Origin: Nocardioides sp. dk884
GTDB taxonomy: Bacteria > Actinomycetota > Actinomycetes > Propionibacteriales > Nocardioidaceae
DNA length: 64,000 nt
NCBI RefSeq assembly: GCF_009557055.1
Contig: NZ_CP045649.1
Location: 682,001-746,000, forward strand
Direction: 5' to 3'
Part shown: in pieces, positions 1 to 8,548 of the stretch
Layout: every line of letters begins with the position of its first letter
Position numbering within the stretch: position 1 is the stretch's first letter
Notes under the pieces: generated by a model
The model's database searches: none
Told to the model about the DNA's origin: nothing
What the model saw: the letters and a program-made list of their open reading frames with translations, nothing else
Made by a program: the position numbers and the translations under genes

Positions 1-1
1 G

Positions 2-898
2 GCGCCGGTGCGGGCCCTGGAGATCAAGCTGTCCCAGGGCGCCAAGCCCGGGCTCGGCGGCATGCTGCCGGGGGCGAAGGTGACCTCCGAGATCGCCGAG
101 ATCCGCGGCATCACCGCGGGCCGCGACTGCGCGTCCCCGAGCCGGCACGCGGTCTTCGACGACGTCGACTCGATGCTCGACTTCGTCGAGCTGCTGGCCG
201 CGGAGACCGGGCTGCCGGTCGGGATCAAGTCAGCGGTCGGCGACCTGACCTTCTGGGACCACCTCGTCGAGCAGATGGCCGCCGGCGGACGCGGGGTCGA
301 CTTCGTCAACATCGATGGCGGCGAGGGCGGCACCGGCGCGGCGCCGCTGGTGTTCGCCGACTCGGTGGCCTACCCGTTCCGGATCGGGTTCGCCGAGGTC
401 TACCGCCGCTTCGCCGCCGCGGGGCTCAGCGACGACGTCACGTTCATCGGCGCCGGCAAGCTGGGGCTGCCCGAGAACGCCGTGGTGGCCTTCGCCCTCG
501 GCGCGGACATGGTCAACGTGGGGCGCGAGGCGATGCTCTCGATCGGCTGCATCCAGGCCCAGAAGTGCCACACCGACAAGTGCCCGACCGGCGTGGCCAC
601 CCAGGACCCGCGCCTGGCACGGGGCCTGGACCCCACCTTGAAGGCGGACCGAGCGGCGCACTACCTGCTCGCGCTGCGCCGCGACCTGCTCAAGGTCGCC
701 GAGGCGGTCGGGGTCCCGCACCCGGCGCTGATCGGTCCCGACGACATCGACCTCGCCGAGGGCGTCCGCTCGGCCACCTCGCTGCGCGAGGTCTACGGCT
801 ACCAGCAGGGCTGGGGCGTGCCCGGCCCGCACCTGCGCGCCGAGATCGAGGAGCTGATGCGGGCCACCCCACGCCCTGTGGTCCCGCCGGCCGGGTGA
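2..898 (+). CDS. FMN-binding glutamate synthase-type protein, 3' part (start outside window)
   Basis: The reading frame is open from the first bases, so only the C-terminal part (about 298 residues) is present and the start lies upstream. The visible part begins in the conserved region reading EIKLSQGAKPG, carries a GTGAAPL glycine motif of the FMN-binding TIM barrel, and has the cysteine stretch CHTDKCPTGVATQDPR typical of the single-domain (archaeal-type) glutamate synthase family. Members transfer ammonia to 2-oxoglutarate or act as related FMN/Fe-S oxidoreductases in the cytoplasm. The substrate cannot be fixed from this fragment. It converges on the SGNH hydrolase gene with only 6 nt between the stop codons. 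Family call firm, exact role uncertain. Confidence 0.85.
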   Translation, partial: APVRALEIKLSQGAKPGLGGMLPGAKVTSEIAEIRGITAGRDCASPSRHAVFDDVDSMLDFVELLAAETGLPVGIKSAVGDLTFWDHLVEQMAAGGRGVDFVNIDGGEGGTGAAPLVFADSVAYPFRIGFAEVYRRFAAAGLSDDVTFIGAGKLGLPENAVVAFALGADMVNVGREAMLSIGCIQAQKCHTDKCPTGVATQDPRLARGLDPTLKADRAAHYLLALRRDLLKVAEAVGVPHPALIGPDDIDLAEGVRSATSLREVYGYQQGWGVPGPHLRAEIEELMRATPRPVVPPAG

Positions 899-904
899 GC
901 CTGC

Positions 905-1990
905 TCAGCCGACCACGACCGGCGTCGCCGGGCCGGGGACGCCGGTCATGGTGCCGCGGCGCGCGACGACGCGCAGGGTGTAGCTCCCCGGCCCCGGCAC
1001 GCGCACGGACACCCGCGCCGCAGCCGTCCACGCGCTGCTCGCGACGGTGCCGCCGGCCTCGTCGAGGGCCAGGACCTGCAGCTCGCGGGCGGAGACGGTG
1101 CGCCACGCGGGCACCGTCGCGGTGACGTCGACGCCGTCGACCGCGACGTCGGCGGGCACCAGCCCGGGGTCCCAGTCGCGGCGGGTGAACACCCGGCCCG
1201 CCGCCGGCGCGAGGCCGTGGCGCTGGAGGGCGCGCAGCACCCCGTGGGCGATGCTCGTCTCGCCGGTGGGGGTGGGATGCGTGCCGTCGTAGGTGTGCAG
1301 CTCCGGCACCCAGGCCCGGGGGCCGCGCGAGACGATGCGGGCCACCTGCACACGGTCGTCGCCGGCGGCCAGGCGCCGCAGGCCGCGGTCCACCTCGAGG
1401 CGCCGGGTGTTGGTGAACGCCTTGGTGACCGAGCTGGTGGTCACCTCGTTGAGCACGAAGCGGATCCGCGGGTCGATGCGCCAGGCCCGCCGCAGGTAGC
1501 GGCCGACGTCGGCGAGGATCTCCGCGGCCCCATGGGCCCGGGCGTCGTTGAAGCCGAGCCCGAGCACGATCACGTCCGGGCGGTGGGCGCGCACCCGCTT
1601 GCGCAGCAGCGGCAGGTGGTCGGCGTAGCCCGACCCGCCGGCGGCAGCGTGCGCCGTCTGGAAGCCGAGGTCGGTGCGCAGGTAGGTCTCGCCCCCGCGC
1701 AGGCCGGTGGTCGGCCCGACGAAGCGGACCGGGACCGACTGCTGGGCCAGCGCGCGCCACACCCAGTAGCGGTACGTCGTGTCGCCGCTGCGGCCCTGGG
1801 TGATCGAGTCGCCCACGAACATCACCCGCAGCGGCGTCGCCTGCCGCCCCGACGCGCCGGGCTCACCGCCGGCCGCAGCCGCGGCCGGGGGAGTCGCGAG
1901 CAGCGGGAGGAGGCCGGCGAGCAGGGCGAGTGCGGCCAGCACGACGACGGTCGCCGCGGGGGAGGAGCGAGCGGCCCGAGACGAGATCAT
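905..1990 (-). CDS. Secreted SGNH/GDSL-type hydrolase
   Basis: 361 residues. An N-terminal signal peptide (about residues 1-40, hydrophobic core rich in A, V and L, ending near AAAA) is followed by the SGNH fold: block I is FVGDSITQG with the catalytic serine near residue 61, block III is GLGFNDA with the conserved Asn, and block V is DGTHPTP with the catalytic Asp and His. The last ~110 residues look like a beta-rich domain. Such proteins are exported esterases or lipases, often acting on acetylated polysaccharides; the substrate here is unknown. It lies 15 nt behind otsA on the same strand and may be co-transcribed with it. No clear Shine-Dalgarno (SD) sequence precedes the ATG. Confidence 0.85.
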   Translation of the reverse strand: MISSRAARSSPAATVVVLAALALLAGLLPLLATPPAAAAAGGEPGASGRQATPLRVMFVGDSITQGRSGDTTYRYWVWRALAQQSVPVRFVGPTTGLRGGETYLRTDLGFQTAHAAAGGSGYADHLPLLRKRVRAHRPDVIVLGLGFNDARAHGAAEILADVGRYLRRAWRIDPRIRFVLNEVTTSSVTKAFTNTRRLEVDRGLRRLAAGDDRVQVARIVSRGPRAWVPELHTYDGTHPTPTGETSIAHGVLRALQRHGLAPAAGRVFTRRDWDPGLVPADVAVDGVDVTATVPAWRTVSARELQVLALDEAGGTVASSAWTAAARVSVRVPGPGSYTLRVVARRGTMTGVPGPATPVVVG

Positions 1991-2005
1991 GACGGGCCGA
2001 GTGTG

Positions 2006-3433
2006 TCAGGAAGCGGCCGGCGGGCGCATCGTCTTCCCGTGATCGATGCGGACGTCGGCGAGCTCGGTCATGAAGCTCTGCGCCCACCGGGCCACGTCGT
2101 GCTGGGTGACGGTGCGACGCATCGCCTTCATCCGCCGGGTCAGCTCCTTGGCATCGGCGCGGTAGGCGTCGAGCAGGGCCGCCTTCATCCCGTTGATGTC
2201 GTAGGGGTTGACCAGCCAGGCCTGGCGCAGCTCGTCGGCCGCCCCCGCGAACTCCGAGAGCACCAGCGCGCCGGTGGCGTCGGTGCGGCACGCGACGTAC
2301 TCCTTGGCGACGAGGTTCATGCCGTCGCGGTACGGCGTGACGACCATGATGTCGGCGGCCCGGTAGAGCGCGGCCATCTCCTCGCGCGGGTAGGAGGAGT
2401 GCAGGTAGCTGATCGCCGGGCGCCCGATGCGGCCCAGGTCGCCGTTGATGCGCCCGACGAGGCGGTCGATGTCGTCGCGCAGGATCCGGTACTGCTCGAC
2501 CTGCTCGCGCGAGGGCACCGCGACCTGCACGAACACCGCGTCCTCGACGTCGAAGTGGCCTTCTTGGATCAGCTCGGCGTACGCGCGCAGGCGGGCGTAG
2601 ATGCCCTTGGTGTAGTCGAGGCGGTCGATGCCCAGGAAGATCTTGCGCGGGTTGCCCAGCGCCTCGCGGATCGCGCTGGCGCGCTCGATGACCGCCGGGG
2701 AGGTGGACAGCTCCTCGAAGCCCTGGGAGTCGATGGAGATCGGGAACGCGTGGGCGCGCACCGTGCGTCCGTCGGGCAGGTAGACCAGGTCGCGGTGGGT
2801 CTTGTGGCCGACGCGCTGGCGCACCAGGCGCACGAAGTTCTGCGCCGCGCCGGTGCCCTGGAACCCGACCAGGTCGGCACCGAGCAGCCCCTCGAGGATC
2901 TGGCGGCGCCACGGCAGCTGCTGGAACAGCTCCGCCGGCGGGAACGGGATGTGCAGGTAGAAGCCGATGCGCAGGTCCGGGCGCAGCTCGCGCAGCATCT
3001 GCGGCACCAGCTGGAGCTGGTAGTCGTGGACCCACACCGTGGCGCCCTCGGCGGCCAGCGAGGCGGCCTTGTCGGCGAAGCGGCGGTTGACCGCGACGTA
3101 GGAGTCCCACCACTCGCGGTGGAACTGCGGCTTGGCGACGAGGTCGTGGTAGAGCGGCCACAGGGTGGCGTTGCTCATCCCCTCGTAGAACCGCTCGACC
3201 TCGAGGCGGCTCATCGACATCGGGACCAGGTTCATGCCGTCGTGCTCGAACGGCTCGAGCTCCTCGTCGGTGCCGCCGGGCCAGCCCAGCCACACGCCGC
3301 CGTTGGCCCGCATCACGGGCTCGATGGCGGTCACCAGGCCGCCGGGGGACAGGCGCCAACCGGGGGTGCCGTCGGGTTGCTCGACCCGGTCGACGGGGAG
3401 CCGGTTGGCCACGATCACGAGGTTGTTCGGCAC
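2006..3433 (-). CDS. otsA: Alpha,alpha-trehalose-phosphate synthase (UDP-forming)
   Basis: A retaining GT20 glycosyltransferase that joins UDP-glucose and glucose-6-phosphate to trehalose-6-phosphate in the cytoplasm. Seen in the protein: N-terminal NRLPVD loop, GGLVTAI, WVHDYQL with the active-site Asp, RLDYTKGI, and [14 protein letters not shown] near the C-terminus; about 475 residues, the usual OtsA length. A GTG two codons upstream (position 3439) is also in frame, but the -10 box at 3440-3445 touches it directly and sits 6 nt before the GTG at 3433, which favours the shorter form starting [12 protein letters not shown]. The matching phosphatase, otsB, is 4 kb away on the other strand, so the pathway is present but not one operon. 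Confidence 0.95.
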   Translation of the reverse strand: MPNNLVIVANRLPVDRVEQPDGTPGWRLSPGGLVTAIEPVMRANGGVWLGWPGGTDEELEPFEHDGMNLVPMSMSRLEVERFYEGMSNATLWPLYHDLVAKPQFHREWWDSYVAVNRRFADKAASLAAEGATVWVHDYQLQLVPQMLRELRPDLRIGFYLHIPFPPAELFQQLPWRRQILEGLLGADLVGFQGTGAAQNFVRLVRQRVGHKTHRDLVYLPDGRTVRAHAFPISIDSQGFEELSTSPAVIERASAIREALGNPRKIFLGIDRLDYTKGIYARLRAYAELIQEGHFDVEDAVFVQVAVPSREQVEQYRILRDDIDRLVGRINGDLGRIGRPAISYLHSSYPREEMAALYRAADIMVVTPYRDGMNLVAKEYVACRTDATGALVLSEFAGAADELRQAWLVNPYDINGMKAALLDAYRADAKELTRRMKAMRRTVTQHDVARWAQSFMTELADVRIDHGKTMRPPAAS

Positions 3434-3439
3434 GCTCAC

Positions 3440-3445
3440 ACCCTA
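3440..3445 (-). promoter_or_regulatory. Leaderless-type -10 box of otsA (TAGGGT)
   Basis: On the minus strand TAGGGT lies 6 nt before the GTG at 3433. This spacing places the transcription start at or next to the start codon, so otsA mRNA is probably leaderless; this decides the chosen start. Confidence 0.5.
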
Positions 3446-3558
3446 GGGGTCAGGGCCCAGCGCGCGGGCCGCGTGGTTCGACGGTCGGGACCGGTGGTCG
3501 GGCTGGCCCCACCACGGAGACGGGTGCTGGCAGGATCGTGCCGGAGTCCTGTGTTTTC

Positions 3559-3564
3559 TAGCGT
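3559..3564 (+). promoter_or_regulatory. Leaderless-type -10 box of the sensor kinase gene (TAGCGT)
   Basis: TAGCGT is followed by 7 nt and the ATG at 3572. No SD-like sequence precedes that ATG, consistent with leaderless translation. Confidence 0.5.
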
Positions 3565-3571
3565 CTGTGTC

Positions 3572-4891
3572 ATGACACAGACGGTGTACCCAGCAGAGGC
3601 GATGAGCACCCCGACGAGCGTCGAGACCGCACCGGCGAAGCGCCCCTCGGGCGTGCGTCGGGTGCTGGCCGAGTCCGGCTACGCGCTCTCGGCGTTCGTG
3701 CTGGCGCTGCCGGCGTTCGTGCTCGTGGTGGTCGACCTGGCCCTCGGGGTCGGGCTCTCGGTCCTCGTCGGCGGGGTGCTGCTGATCGCGGTGGGCACCC
3801 AGGTGGCCCGCGGTTTCGCACGTCTGGAGCGCTACCGCCAGCGGGTCATGCTCGCCCGGACGGCCGCGACGCCGGCGTACCTGTGCGCCCCGCAGGGGGC
3901 GGGCATCTGGCGCCGGGGGATGACCGCGCTGCGCGACCCGCAGTCCTGGCTCGACGTGGTGTGGTGCGTGGTCGGCCTGGTCACCGCGACGCTGGCGTTC
4001 GCCGTGACGCTGCTGTGGTGGGCGGTGGCACTCGGCGGCCTGAGCTACTGGGCCTGGCAGGTCTTCCTGCCCGCGCAGGACAACGGCGGGCTCGCCGAGC
4101 TGCTCGGCCTCGGGGACGGGCGGCTCGCGGAGAGCCTGCTCAACCTCGCCATCGGCGCGGTCGCCGCGCTGACCCTGCCGTACGCCGTCCGGCTGGTCAC
4201 CCTCCTGCACGCCGGCACCGCGCGGGTGCTGCTCTCCTCCCGCGCCGACCTGCAGGCGGAGGTGCGCCGGGCGGCGGACGGCCGGAGCGCCGCACGAGCG
4301 GCCGAGGCCGCCTCGCTGCGCCGCCTCGAGCGCGACATCCACGACGGGCCCCAGCAGCGGCTGGTGCGCCTGAGCATGGACCTGGGCCGGGCACGGCGCC
4401 AGCTCGAACGCGACCCGGAGGCCGTCGCCGGCACCATCGACGGCGCGCTCGAGCAGGCCCGCGAGACCGTCGAGGAGCTGCGCCGGCTCTCGCGCGGCAT
4501 CGCCCCGCCGCTGCTGGTCGACCGCGGGCTGCAGGTCGCGCTGGAGGATCTCGCCGCGCGCAGCGCCGTACCGGTCGAGGCCACGGTCCAGGCTCCCGCG
4601 CAGCTGTCCCCGCACGTCGAGACGACGGCGTACTTCGTGGCCAGCGAGGCGCTCACGAACGTCGCCAAGCACAGCGCGGCGTCCGGCGCCCGCCTCGAGG
4701 TCCGCACGGAGGACGGTGCGCTGCTGGTGCGGGTCGCCGACGACGGCGCCGGTGGCGCCCACCCCGCGAAGGGTCTCGGCCTGGCCGGGCTCGCGCAGCG
4801 GGTCGCGGCGGCCGAGGGCCGCCTCGAGGTGGACTCGCCCGTCGGCGGGCCGACAGTGGTCACCGCCCGGATCCCGCTGGCGGCCGGATGA
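3572..4891 (+). CDS. NarL-family sensor histidine kinase with membrane sensor region
   Basis: 439 residues. The N-terminal half has four hydrophobic segments (about residues 35-75 and 125-215) of the actinobacterial 'putative sensor' type. A HisKA_3 dimerisation helix follows with DIHDGPQQR, phospho-acceptor His257, and a C-terminal HATPase domain with NVAKHSAA (N box), ADDGAGG and GLGLAGLAQR. It autophosphorylates and passes phosphate to the response regulator, whose ATG overlaps this stop codon (ATGA), so the two are translationally coupled. An in-frame ATG at 3602 is an alternative start, but the -10 box favours 3572. The signal sensed is unknown; small-family relatives often respond to cell-envelope stress. 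Confidence 0.9.
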   Translation: MTQTVYPAEAMSTPTSVETAPAKRPSGVRRVLAESGYALSAFVLALPAFVLVVVDLALGVGLSVLVGGVLLIAVGTQVARGFARLERYRQRVMLARTAATPAYLCAPQGAGIWRRGMTALRDPQSWLDVVWCVVGLVTATLAFAVTLLWWAVALGGLSYWAWQVFLPAQDNGGLAELLGLGDGRLAESLLNLAIGAVAALTLPYAVRLVTLLHAGTARVLLSSRADLQAEVRRAADGRSAARAAEAASLRRLERDIHDGPQQRLVRLSMDLGRARRQLERDPEAVAGTIDGALEQARETVEELRRLSRGIAPPLLVDRGLQVALEDLAARSAVPVEATVQAPAQLSPHVETTAYFVASEALTNVAKHSAASGARLEVRTEDGALLVRVADDGAGGAHPAKGLGLAGLAQRVAAAEGRLEVDSPVGGPTVVTARIPLAAG

Positions 4892-5535
4892 GGATCGTGG
4901 TCGCGGACGACTCCTTCCTGCTGCGCGAGGGGCTCCAGCTGCTGCTCGCGGAGGCCGGGCACGAGGTGGTTGCCGCAGTCGCCGATGGTCCGTCGTTCGT
5001 CGACGCGGTGCTCGAGCACCGCCCCGACCTCGGGATCGTGGACGTGCGGATGCCGCCCACCCACACCGACGAGGGGCTGCGCGCGGCCGTCGAGGTGCGC
5101 CGCGCCTGGCCGGGGGCCCGGGTCCTGGTCCTCTCGCAGTACGTCGAGGTCTCCTACGCCGACGAGCTGCTCGCGGCCGGTGAGGGCGGGGTGGGCTACC
5201 TGCTCAAGGACCGGGTGGGCGCCCTGGACTCGTTCCTGGCCGACCTCGACCAGGTGGCCGGTGGCGGCACCGCGCTGGACCCGCAGGTCGTGCGCCAGCT
5301 GATGGGCCGCCACCGCGACCCGGTCGCCGCCCTGACGCCACGCGAGCGCGAGGTGCTGGCGCTGATGGCGGAGGGCCGCTCCAACGCCGCGATCGCGGAG
5401 GCGATGGTGGTGACCGCGGGGGCGGTCGAGAAGCACACCCAACGGATCTTCGCCAAGCTCGGGCTGCGCCCCGACGACGACACCGCCCACCGCCGGGTGT
5501 CGGCCGTGGTGCGCTACCTGCGCTCGTCGGGGTAG
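4888..5535 (+). CDS. NarL/LuxR-type response regulator
   Basis: 215 residues. The receiver domain has the acidic pair D7-D8, phospho-acceptor D52 in IVDVRMP, and the conserved Lys in YLLKDRVG. A C-terminal LuxR helix-turn-helix follows (LTPREREVLALMAEGRSN, then GAVEKHTQRIFAKLGL). It is the partner of the overlapping upstream kinase and presumably a DNA-binding activator or repressor; targets are not evident. Its 3' end overlaps the convergent Gfo/Idh gene by 22 nt. Confidence 0.93.
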   Translation: MRIVVADDSFLLREGLQLLLAEAGHEVVAAVADGPSFVDAVLEHRPDLGIVDVRMPPTHTDEGLRAAVEVRRAWPGARVLVLSQYVEVSYADELLAAGEGGVGYLLKDRVGALDSFLADLDQVAGGGTALDPQVVRQLMGRHRDPVAALTPREREVLALMAEGRSNAAIAEAMVVTAGAVEKHTQRIFAKLGLRPDDDTAHRRVSAVVRYLRSSG

Positions 5536-6542
5536 ACCACCCCGATCTGGGTGCGCAGGTCGTCGAGCTGGCCGAGGACGGCCAGGGTCTGGGCGTGCGG
5601 GACCAGCGGGCTCTCGCGCAGGCCCGCGCGCACGCAGCGGCCCACCTCGGCCGCCTCGTTGCCGTAGCCCCGCCCGATCACCGGCTCGGCGCCGGTGAGC
5701 TCCACGACCTCGCCGAGGGCGGAGTCGTCGTTGCTGCCCTCGGCGTACGGCACGAAGCGCGCGGCCGTCGGGTGGTGGAAGTCCTCCACGAGGATCCGGC
5801 CGCGGTCGGTCGCGAGCGCGGCGGTGCGCGAGGACCACGACGTCATCGAGGCGCTCATCGTGGCCAGCGCGCCGCCGGGGTAGCGGCCGGTGATCGCTAC
5901 GTCGAGGTCGATGCCGGCGGGGGAGAGGGTCGCGACGCCGTGCAGCTCCTCGGCCTCGCCGAGCACGAGGTGGGCGAAGGTGAGCGGGTAGACGCCCATG
6001 TCGAGCAGCGCGCCGCCGCCCAGGTCGGGGTTGACCATCCGGTCCTCGGGCGGCACCTCGACGTGGAAGCCGAGCTCGGCGGTGAGCTGGTGGGGGGTGC
6101 CGAAGCGGCCGGCGCGGACGTCGCCGACGAGCTGCCGCACGACCGGGTGGGTAGCTGTCCACATCGCCTCCATGAGGAAGCGGTCGTGGTGGCGGGCCAG
6201 GCGCACCATCTCCTCGCCCTCGGCCCGCGAGAGCGTCAGCGGCTTCTCGCACAGCACGTGCTTGCCGGCCTCGAAGGCGAGACGCGCGTGCTCGAGGTGC
6301 AGGGCGTGCGGGCTGGCGACGTACACGACCTCGACGGCCGGGTCGGCGACCAGCTCGGCGTAGGAGCCGTACGCCGCCGGGACGTCGTACGCCGCGGCGA
6401 AGCGGCGCGCGGACTCCAGGCGCCTCGAGCCGACGGCGACCAGCTCCGCGCCGGGGACCAGGAGCAGGTCGCGAGCGAAGGAGTGGGCGATCTTGCCGGT
6501 GGCGAGGATGCCCCAGCGCACGGGTTCGGGGGTGGCCGTCAT
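5514..6542 (-). CDS. Gfo/Idh/MocA-family oxidoreductase
   Basis: 342 residues. The N-terminal Rossmann fold begins WGILATGKIAHSFA and includes the EKPLTLS motif (about residue 97) in which the Lys is catalytic in this family; the C-terminal half is the beta-sheet domain of the family. Members oxidise or reduce sugars, inositols or related pyranoses, or trans-dihydrodiols, with NAD(P). No neighbour indicates the substrate. A -10 box TAGGTT 6 nt upstream supports the ATG at 6542. The 3' end overlaps the convergent response-regulator gene. Confidence 0.88.
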   Translation of the reverse strand: MTATPEPVRWGILATGKIAHSFARDLLLVPGAELVAVGSRRLESARRFAAAYDVPAAYGSYAELVADPAVEVVYVASPHALHLEHARLAFEAGKHVLCEKPLTLSRAEGEEMVRLARHHDRFLMEAMWTATHPVVRQLVGDVRAGRFGTPHQLTAELGFHVEVPPEDRMVNPDLGGGALLDMGVYPLTFAHLVLGEAEELHGVATLSPAGIDLDVAITGRYPGGALATMSASMTSWSSRTAALATDRGRILVEDFHHPTAARFVPYAEGSNDDSALGEVVELTGAEPVIGRGYGNEAAEVGRCVRAGLRESPLVPHAQTLAVLGQLDDLRTQIGVVYPDERR

Positions 6543-6548
6543 CCCGCG

Positions 6549-6554
6549 AACCTA
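6549..6554 (-). promoter_or_regulatory. Leaderless-type -10 box of the Gfo/Idh gene (TAGGTT)
   Basis: Minus-strand TAGGTT lies 6 nt before the ATG at 6542; no SD sequence is present. Confidence 0.5.
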
Positions 6555-6591
6555 GGCAAGCGACGCCCGCCACACCAGCCGGGGGCGTTGA

Positions 6592-6621
6592 ATGACATCG
6601 GTGTGGTTCGCCGTCTACAGT
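6592..6621 (+). promoter_or_regulatory. Probable promoter of the DUF3263/LytR_C pair
   Basis: ATGACA (6592-6597) and TACAGT (6616-6621) are separated by 18 nt and resemble a vegetative sigma promoter. The start would be near 6628, giving a leader of about 70 nt with an SD sequence AGGGAG (6684-6689). Confidence 0.45.
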
Positions 6622-6696
6622 GGGCCGCGGACACGCGCGAGAGACGCTCGCACCGCACCTCAGCCGCACCCCGGCCGCAACTCAGGGAGACATCGC

Positions 6697-6993
6697 ATGG
6701 ATGCCGCGAACGCACTCCACGACACCGCGGACGACACCCCGTCGGGTCTCAGCGACCGCGACACCCGGATCCTCGCCTTCGAGCGCCAGTGGTGGAAGTA
6801 CGCCGGCGCCAAGGAGACAGCGGTCCGCGAGGAGTTCGACATGAGCTCCACGCGCTACTACCAGGTCCTCAACGCGCTGATCGACCGTCCCGAGGCCCTC
6901 GAGGCCGACCCGCTGCTGGTGCGCCGCCTGCGCCGTCTGCGTGCGGCCCGTCAGCGTCAGCGCTCCGCGCGCCGCCTCGGTTTCGAGGTCTGA
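6697..6993 (+). CDS. DUF3263 domain protein (Rv0430-like)
   Basis: 98 residues, mostly the DUF3263 domain (about residues 20-80): LSDRDTRILAFERQWWKY, KETAVREEFDMSSTRYYQVL, then a basic tail with many Arg residues. The helical, basic protein looks like a small DNA-binding helix-turn-helix (RYYQVLNALID). It has an SD sequence AGGGAG 7 nt upstream of the ATG. The next gene starts 3 nt after its stop codon, so the two form one operon. In M. tuberculosis Rv0430 stands directly before Rv0431 (VirR); the same pairing is seen here. Function not known with certainty. Confidence 0.85.
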   Translation: MDAANALHDTADDTPSGLSDRDTRILAFERQWWKYAGAKETAVREEFDMSSTRYYQVLNALIDRPEALEADPLLVRRLRRLRAARQRQRSARRLGFEV

Positions 6994-6996
6994 GCC

Positions 6997-7500
6997 GTGG
7001 CTCGTCTCCAGCGCAGTGGCGTCTTCCCCTCCCCGGTGGTGCTGCTCAGCATCGTCGCGGTCGTGATGGCGGCGGTCGCCTTCGTCGCGACCCGCTCCGA
7101 TGAGCCCGTGGAGCGTGACATCACGCCGGTCGCCCAGCCCGAGACCACCGCGACGCCGACCCCCGAGCCGTCCGCGACGGAGCCGGCTCGCGAGCCGCGG
7201 AAGAAGAAGCCCAAGCCCGCCGTCGAGCGCGCCAAGGTCTACGTCGAGGTCTACAACAACTCCGGCATCTCCGGTCTCGCCGGCGAGGTCTCCTCGCGCG
7301 CCAGCGACGTCGGCTGGCAGGTCGTCGGCGCCGACAACTGGTACGGCACCATCCCCGCGACCACCGTCTACCACCCGGCCCGCCTCGAGCGTGCCGCAGC
7401 GGTGCTGGCCAAGGACCTCGGCATCGAGCGGGTCCAGACCGCCGTCGCCCCGATGAAGTTCGACCGGCTGACGGTCATCCTCACCGGTCCGCTGAACTAG
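6997..7500 (+). CDS. LytR C-terminal domain membrane protein (VirR-like)
   Basis: 167 residues with GTG start 3 nt behind the DUF3263 stop. A short cytoplasmic head is followed by one membrane helix (about residues 12-32), a Pro/Thr/Glu-rich linker with a basic KKKPK patch (about 68-73), and a LytR_C domain (about 80-165) starting VYVEVYNNSGISGLA. Same architecture and length as VirR (Rv0431) of M. tuberculosis, reported to act in envelope integrity and vesicle release. Whether this orthologue does so is an inference from architecture and the paired neighbour. A strong hairpin follows the stop codon. Confidence 0.82.
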   Translation: MARLQRSGVFPSPVVLLSIVAVVMAAVAFVATRSDEPVERDITPVAQPETTATPTPEPSATEPAREPRKKKPKPAVERAKVYVEVYNNSGISGLAGEVSSRASDVGWQVVGADNWYGTIPATTVYHPARLERAAAVLAKDLGIERVQTAVAPMKFDRLTVILTGPLN

Positions 7501-7502
7501 CT

Positions 7503-7521
7503 CCCGGGCCGATGGCCCGGG
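7503..7521 (+). terminator. Hairpin after the LytR_C gene
   Basis: CCCGGGCC, a 3-nt loop, then GGCCCGGG: a perfect 8-bp GC stem starting 3 nt after the stop codon. No T tract follows, so termination may depend on the stem alone. Confidence 0.5.
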
Positions 7522-7572
7522 TGTGAGCATCACCGCACCGCATGACGCGGATGGGCGTGGGAGGCTGGAAGC

Positions 7573-8430
7573 ATGGAGTTCACCTCGCCCGCGGGGGAGC
7601 AGAAGTACGCCGAGTTCGTGCGGGCCGCGCATCGTGCGGTCGTCGCCTGCGACTTCGACGGCACCCTGTCTCCCATCGTCGACGACCCGGAGCAGGCACA
7701 CATCCACCCCGAGGCCGGCCAGGTGCTGGTCGACCTCGCTGCCGAGGTCGCCGCGATCGCCGTCGTCACCGGCCGCCCAGCCCGCCAGGCCCTCGACCTC
7801 GGCGGTCTCGAGGAGGTCGGCAACGCGATCGGCGAGACCGGCCGCGAGCTCTTCCTCTTCGGTCAGTACGGCAACGAGCGGTGGAGCTCCACGCGCCGGC
7901 GCATCGTCTCCCCGCGTCCGCCGCACGGCCTGGCGACGTTCCTGCGCGACCTGCCGCGCGCGCTGCGCGAGACCGGCACCCAGGACGCCTGGGTCGAGGA
8001 CAAGGGACTCGCGCACGCCGTGCACACCCGCCGGCTCCCGGACGCCGAGGCGGCGTTCGACCGGCTGCTGCCGGTGCTGCGCGACCTCGCCGCCCGCAAC
8101 GAGCTCAGCGTCGAGCCCGGCCGCCACGTCATCGAGGTGCGCGCCCCCGGCATGGACAAGGGCAAGGCCGTCGACACCCTCGTCAAGGAGGTCGACGCCG
8201 GTGCCTTCCTCTTCGCCGGCGACGACCTCGGCGACCTCGAGGCCTTCGACGCCGTGTGCGCGTTGGCCGACGCCGGGATGCCCACCCTGCTGGTCTGCTC
8301 GGCCTCCGAGGAGGAGAGCGCGCTGATGGCGCGCGCCGACATCGTCGTCCACGGCCCCGAGGGAGTCGTCGACCTGCTGCGCCAGCTCACCGCCGACATC
8401 CGCGCCACCCACGCGCACGTGGACGCCTGA
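7573..8430 (+). CDS. otsB: Trehalose-6-phosphate phosphatase
   Basis: 285 residues, HAD superfamily. Motif I is CDFDGTLSPI (nucleophile and acid/base Asp around residues 29-31), motif II region VVTGRPA, and motif IV FAGDDLGDLEAF. It removes phosphate from trehalose-6-phosphate, finishing the OtsA-OtsB route to trehalose. SD GGAGG (7560-7564) with 8 nt to the ATG. It stands alone in its operon, with the VirR-like pair upstream and an intergenic repeat downstream. Trehalose is both an osmoprotectant and the precursor of glycolipids in many actinobacteria. Confidence 0.93.
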   Translation: MEFTSPAGEQKYAEFVRAAHRAVVACDFDGTLSPIVDDPEQAHIHPEAGQVLVDLAAEVAAIAVVTGRPARQALDLGGLEEVGNAIGETGRELFLFGQYGNERWSSTRRRIVSPRPPHGLATFLRDLPRALRETGTQDAWVEDKGLAHAVHTRRLPDAEAAFDRLLPVLRDLAARNELSVEPGRHVIEVRAPGMDKGKAVDTLVKEVDAGAFLFAGDDLGDLEAFDAVCALADAGMPTLLVCSASEEESALMARADIVVHGPEGVVDLLRQLTADIRATHAHVDA

Positions 8431-8432
8431 GG

Positions 8433-8454
8433 GTCGGTCGAGCTCGTCGAGACC
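8433..8454 (+). repeat. Short intergenic repeat, copy A
   Basis: The core GGTCGAGCTCGTCGA sits 3' of otsB. A near-identical copy (20 of 22 nt by eye) lies in inverted orientation at 9908-9929, beyond the HNH gene. It contains the self-complementary CGAGCTCG. Likely a REP-like intergenic element; genome-wide copy number cannot be seen here. Confidence 0.65.
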
Positions 8455-8520
8455 GGCTCCCGGACGGCGCCGCCGCGGCCCGGAAGTCTTTACCTTCGGG
8501 TTCCTCCCAAGCACTTTCCC

Positions 8521-8543
8521 TCGAACGTGCGTTCGAGTAGACT
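8521..8543 (+). promoter_or_regulatory. LexA (SOS) box and -10 of the DUF222/HNH gene
   Basis: TCGAACGTGCGTTCGA (8521-8536) is a perfect match to the mycobacterial/Gram-positive LexA consensus TCGAAC-N4-GTTCGA. It ends 1 nt before a -10 box TAGACT (8538-8543), which is 5 nt from the ATG. LexA bound here would cover the promoter, so the gene should be induced by DNA damage. Confidence 0.85.
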
Positions 8544-8548
8544 GAGGC

